This document shows positions 61,354 through 64,000 of a stretch of 64,000 nt of DNA, piece after piece; position 1 is the first letter of the stretch, and the number at the start of each line of letters is the position of its first letter. The notes beneath the pieces are model-generated. The model saw nothing but the letters and a program-made list of their open reading frames with translations. It was not told where the DNA came from and searched no databases. A program made the position numbers and the translations under genes. The stretch is from M2408 sp040386975 (GTDB lineage Bacteria > Bacteroidota > Bacteroidia > Flavobacteriales_D > Crocinitomicaceae), in the NCBI GenBank assembly GCA_040386975.1, contig JAZKEO010000011.1:159358-223357 (forward strand), in the 5' to 3' direction.

Positions 61354-61361
61354 TATATTTG
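61354..61361 (+). promoter_or_regulatory. -7 element of deoC
   Basis: TATATTTG, 20 bases before the deoC ATG. No TTG at consensus spacing. Confidence 0.55.
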
Positions 61362-61381
61362 TTGTTCATAAAATTCATTTC

Positions 61382-62308
61382 ATGAATCAAAACAATTCAA
61401 AGAAAAATAAAAATATTCCTGATTTTCGATTCACAGCTACTATTGATAAAGTTGGAGTTGAAGAACGAGTAGCACGCATCCAAACAAGAAGTATTAAAGA
61501 TGAATCAAAGCTTCAAGGCATGAAAATGGTTTTGAATATGATTGATTTAACAACACTTGAAGGAAAAGATACACCTGGGAAAGTAAAACAAATGTGTTAC
61601 AAAGCACAGCATTTACACGATGTTTATCCTGATTGTCCAACCGTTGCGGCAGTTTGTGTTTATCCTTCCATGGTGAAAATTGCAAAAACAGCTTTAGGAA
61701 GTAGTAATATCAAAGTAGCTTCCGTTTCAACTGCTTTTCCTAGTGGGCAAGCGCCAAGAAGTATCAAAATTGAAGACACAAAATTTGCTGTTGATAATGG
61801 AGCTGATGAAATCGATATGGTAATTTCACGTGGAGAATTTTTGAGAGGAAATTACAATTTTGTTTTCGATGAAATTGCAGCTATTAAAGAAGCTTGTGGA
61901 CATGCACGCTTAAAGGTGATTTTAGAAACTGGTGAATTAGCAACTTTAGACAATGTTCGCAAAGCAAGTGAAATTGCGATGTATGCCGGAGCTGATTTTA
62001 TTAAAACTTCAACTGGAAAAATTCAACCTGCAGCAACCATGCAAGTTACCTATGTGATGTTGATGGCAATCAAAGATTTTTACCGAAAAACTGGTATTAA
62101 AATCGGGATGAAGCCTGCAGGAGGGATTTCAACCTCAAAATTAGCCCTACACAATTTATTGATGGTAAAAGAAACTGTTGGTGAAGAATGGTTAACAAAC
62201 GAATGGTTCCGTTTTGGTGCAAGTAGCTTAGCTAACGACGTTTTGATGCAGTTAATGAAAGCAAAAACCGGAGCTTATCAATCAGCTGATTATTTTTCTA
62301 TTGATTAA
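61382..62308 (+). CDS. deoC: Deoxyribose-phosphate aldolase
   Basis: 308 residues, of the longer (eukaryote-like) DeoC type. Key residues: VAAVCVYPSMVKIAK, EIDMVISRGEF, RLKVILETGEL and the Schiff-base lysine in GADFIKTSTGKIQPAAT (near residue 210). MIDLTTLEGKDTPGKV is the N-terminal motif. It splits 2-deoxyribose-5-phosphate to glyceraldehyde-3-phosphate and acetaldehyde. An aldehyde dehydrogenase follows on the same strand and would oxidise the acetaldehyde, a pairing seen in other bacteria. Confidence 0.96.
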   Translation: MNQNNSKKNKNIPDFRFTATIDKVGVEERVARIQTRSIKDESKLQGMKMVLNMIDLTTLEGKDTPGKVKQMCYKAQHLHDVYPDCPTVAAVCVYPSMVKIAKTALGSSNIKVASVSTAFPSGQAPRSIKIEDTKFAVDNGADEIDMVISRGEFLRGNYNFVFDEIAAIKEACGHARLKVILETGELATLDNVRKASEIAMYAGADFIKTSTGKIQPAATMQVTYVMLMAIKDFYRKTGIKIGMKPAGGISTSKLALHNLLMVKETVGEEWLTNEWFRFGASSLANDVLMQLMKAKTGAYQSADYFSID

Positions 62309-62463
62309 AACATAGACAAAAGACTTAAAGATAAAAGACGTAAGACTTTATCTTTTGCAAGTATAATTTTTTAAAATATTTGAAATAAATTAAATAAGAT
62401 TGAAGATATAAAGAATTTTACTCAAACGAGTCTTATGTCTTATGTCTTATGTCTTAATATCTG
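62309..62463. repeat. Family C heptamer array (AAGACTT/ATGTCTT units), deoC-ALDH spacer
   Basis: The left part (62313-62350) runs GACAAAA GACTTAA AGATAAA AGACGTA AGACTTT in 7-base steps. The right part (62429-62460) has four GTCTTAT units that are reverse complements of the left type, so the spacer can fold back. It spans from the deoC stop to about six bases before the dehydrogenase ATG. Confidence 0.85.
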
Positions 62464-62469
62464 AATAAA

Positions 62470-63945
62470 ATGGCAAAAAATAAAGATAATAAAGAAACTA
62501 AAAAACCTGAAGCGATTAAGTGGGATTTATCTCCAGCACCAGAGAGCAAAGGTCATATTAATTTAAAAGCAAAATACGATTTATTTATCAACGGAAAATG
62601 GGTTAAACCAAGTTCTGGAAAATATTTCGATACTACAAATCCAGCAACGGAAGAGAAATTAGCTGAAATTGCTCATGCAAATGATGCTGATGTTGACAAA
62701 GCAGTGAAAGCGGCAAGAGAAGCTTACACGAATGTTTGGTCAAAAATGTCGGGAGCTGAACGCGGAAAATACATTTATAGAATTGCACGTTTGATTCAAG
62801 AAAGAGCAAGAGAATTTGCTGTTATTGAAACACTTGATGGAGGAAAATCAATTCGTGAATCCCGTGATGTTGATGTTCCATTAGCAGCAAATCATTTTTT
62901 CTATTACGCAGGTTGGGCAGATAAATTAGAATATGCTTTTCCAAATAGAAAAATGGAATCTTTGGGTGTTGCAGGGCAAATTATTCCTTGGAATTTCCCG
63001 CTTTTGATGGCTGCTTGGAAAATTGCTCCAGCTTTAGCGTGTGGAAATACAGTTGTGTTAAAACCAGCTGAAACGACTTCTTTAACATGTTTGAAACTAG
63101 CTGAAATTATTGAGGAAAGTGGCTTACCTGCTGGAGTTGTAAACATTGTTACTGGATACGGAGACACTGGTTCAGCCATCGTTAATCACCCAGACATCAA
63201 TAAAATTGCTTTTACAGGTTCAACAAATGTTGGAAAAATCATTCAACGTGCTGTTTCTGGAACGAATAAAAAATTAACCCTTGAACTAGGTGGTAAATCT
63301 GCAAATATCATTTTTGAAGATGCCGCAATTGACCAAGCAGTTGAAGGAATTGTAAATGGAATTTTCTTTAATCAAGGTCATGTTTGCTGCGCAGGTTCAC
63401 GTTTATTTGTGCAGGAAGGTGTTGCTGACGAAGTGATTCAGAAATTGAAAGATCGCATGGATCATTTGTATGTTGGAGATCCAATGGATAAAAATACAGA
63501 TATTGGTGCAATCAACTCAAAAGAACAATTCGATACAATCAAAAAATACATTAAAATTGGTAAAAACGAAGGAAACGAAATTTACGAAAGTTCGTGTGCA
63601 ATACCAAGCAAAGGATATTTTTGTCGTCCAACCTTGATTTTAGATGTTGCTCAATCAAGTACTTTGGTTCAAGAAGAAATTTTTGGTCCAGTTTTAACGG
63701 TTCAAACTTTTAGAACAGTTGATGAAGTGATTCAGAAAGCAAATAATTCACAATATGGATTAGCTGCTGGAGTTTGGACAGATAAAGGTTCGAAAATCTT
63801 CAATTTAACAACGAAATTACGAGCTGGAGTTGTTTGGGCTAACACTTACAATAAATTCGATCCTACTTCTCCTTTTGGAGGATACAAAGAAAGTGGATTT
63901 GGTCGTGAAGGTGGAGTTCATGGATTGGAAGCGTATTTGAAATGA
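62470..63945 (+). CDS. NAD(P)-dependent aldehyde dehydrogenase
   Basis: 491 residues. Family motifs: QIIPWNFPLLMAAWKIAPAL, FTGSTNVGK, LELGGKSANIIFEDA (catalytic Glu) and GHVCCAGSR (nucleophilic Cys, near 300), and EEIFGPVL. It oxidises an aldehyde to an acid. Its position after deoC suggests acetaldehyde, but betaine-aldehyde or other substrates are possible. The stop is followed after one base by the palindrome that ends the window. More of this operon may lie beyond the edge. Confidence 0.93.
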   Translation: MAKNKDNKETKKPEAIKWDLSPAPESKGHINLKAKYDLFINGKWVKPSSGKYFDTTNPATEEKLAEIAHANDADVDKAVKAAREAYTNVWSKMSGAERGKYIYRIARLIQERAREFAVIETLDGGKSIRESRDVDVPLAANHFFYYAGWADKLEYAFPNRKMESLGVAGQIIPWNFPLLMAAWKIAPALACGNTVVLKPAETTSLTCLKLAEIIEESGLPAGVVNIVTGYGDTGSAIVNHPDINKIAFTGSTNVGKIIQRAVSGTNKKLTLELGGKSANIIFEDAAIDQAVEGIVNGIFFNQGHVCCAGSRLFVQEGVADEVIQKLKDRMDHLYVGDPMDKNTDIGAINSKEQFDTIKKYIKIGKNEGNEIYESSCAIPSKGYFCRPTLILDVAQSSTLVQEEIFGPVLTVQTFRTVDEVIQKANNSQYGLAAGVWTDKGSKIFNLTTKLRAGVVWANTYNKFDPTSPFGGYKESGFGREGGVHGLEAYLK

Positions 63946-63946
63946 T

Positions 63947-64000
63947 GAAAATCAATAATGTAGAGGCGTAGCATGCTACGCCTCTACATTATTGATTTTC
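63947..64000. repeat. Perfect palindrome of at least 54 bp at the window end
   Basis: Bases 63947-64000 equal their reverse complement; the core is TAGAGGCGTAGCATGCTACG. The GC-rich centre with AT-rich arms gives a strong hairpin and may terminate the ALDH transcript. Its far edge is cut by the window, so it may be longer. GTAGAG-type palindromes are widely dispersed in Bacteroidota. Confidence 0.9.

Overview
The window is chromosomal DNA of a low-GC Bacteroidota, most likely order Flavobacteriales and perhaps near the Crocinitomicaceae; that rank is an inference. The evidence is: many promoters of the Bacteroidota type (TTG or TTTG, about 19-20 bases, then TAnnTTTG); the gliding genes gldB and gldC next to nadE; four secreted giants with type IX secretion (T9SS) C-terminal signals (three CHU_C/type B, one type A); and typical gene orders such as panB-rluA, era-der and dut-nucleotidyltransferase-TPR-DUF4292-EnvC. 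I see no rRNA, tRNA, prophage, IS element, CRISPR array or defence island. Part of the sequence is draft quality: a 100-N scaffold gap lies at 53558-53657, and two genes look broken by single-base frameshifts (near 1260 and near 16470).

Layout. 1-3221: PIF1-like helicase in two frames, then a secreted HExxH protein. 3226-5493 (-): GTPases era and der. 5805-8504 (-): CHU_C adhesin-like protein with an IgGFc-binding domain. 8660-14823 (+): DUF2911 protein, then an envelope cluster (dut, sugar nucleotidyltransferase, TPR lipoprotein, DUF4292 lipoprotein, EnvC-like activator). 14885-18804 (+): radical SAM/SPASM protein, a broken DUF5060-like gene, DUF4139 protein. 18874-20343 (-): DUF58 protein and a small secreted protein. 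20451-22969 (+): panB, RluA-type pseudouridine synthase, miaA. 23095-26799 (-): DUF2461, DPP4-like peptidase, sugar-nucleotide reductase. 27244-33564 (+): acidic protein, PaaI thioesterase, then marR-fadN-fadA for beta-oxidation and a lipoprotein. 33641-36914 (-): LtaS-like phosphoglycerol transferase overlapping a DAG-kinase-family gene, then a DinB-like protein. 36991-38397 (-): tandem pair of related outer-membrane-like proteins. 38609-42004 (+): tatA, gatA, MltD. 42005-47355 (-): giant SBBP/PKD/CHU_C protein, gldC, gldB. 47456-49089 (+): beta-barrel protein and nadE. 49095-55641 (-): hydrolase-like protein, methyltransferase, TPR-like membrane protein, Rid protein, and the CUB/FN3 T9SS protein interrupted by the N gap. 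55719-63945: SDR, Rossmann protein, DUF4412-like protein (-), a third CHU_C protein, a lipoprotein, deoC and aldehyde dehydrogenase. A palindrome of at least 54 bp ends the window.

How the genes work together. Several clusters read as units: cell-envelope assembly and division (nucleotidyltransferase to EnvC, MltD, LtaS-like enzyme plus lipid kinase), surface display and gliding (gldB/gldC, T9SS cargo), translation and ribosome maturation (era, der, miaA, rluA, gatA), and catabolism (fadN-fadA, deoC-aldehyde dehydrogenase).

The most unusual feature is not a gene. At least ten stop-to-start junctions between co-directional genes are filled almost entirely by arrays of short AT-rich units with a 7-base period (GAGTTAT, GAATTGA, GTCTTAT/AAGACTT and CTnnTAA types) or an 8-base period (TAATTAGC type). 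They often supply the stop codon of the upstream gene or the start codon of the downstream one, and some fold back as long hairpins. Other dispersed palindromes occupy further gaps. This spacer system is my main candidate for something poorly described.
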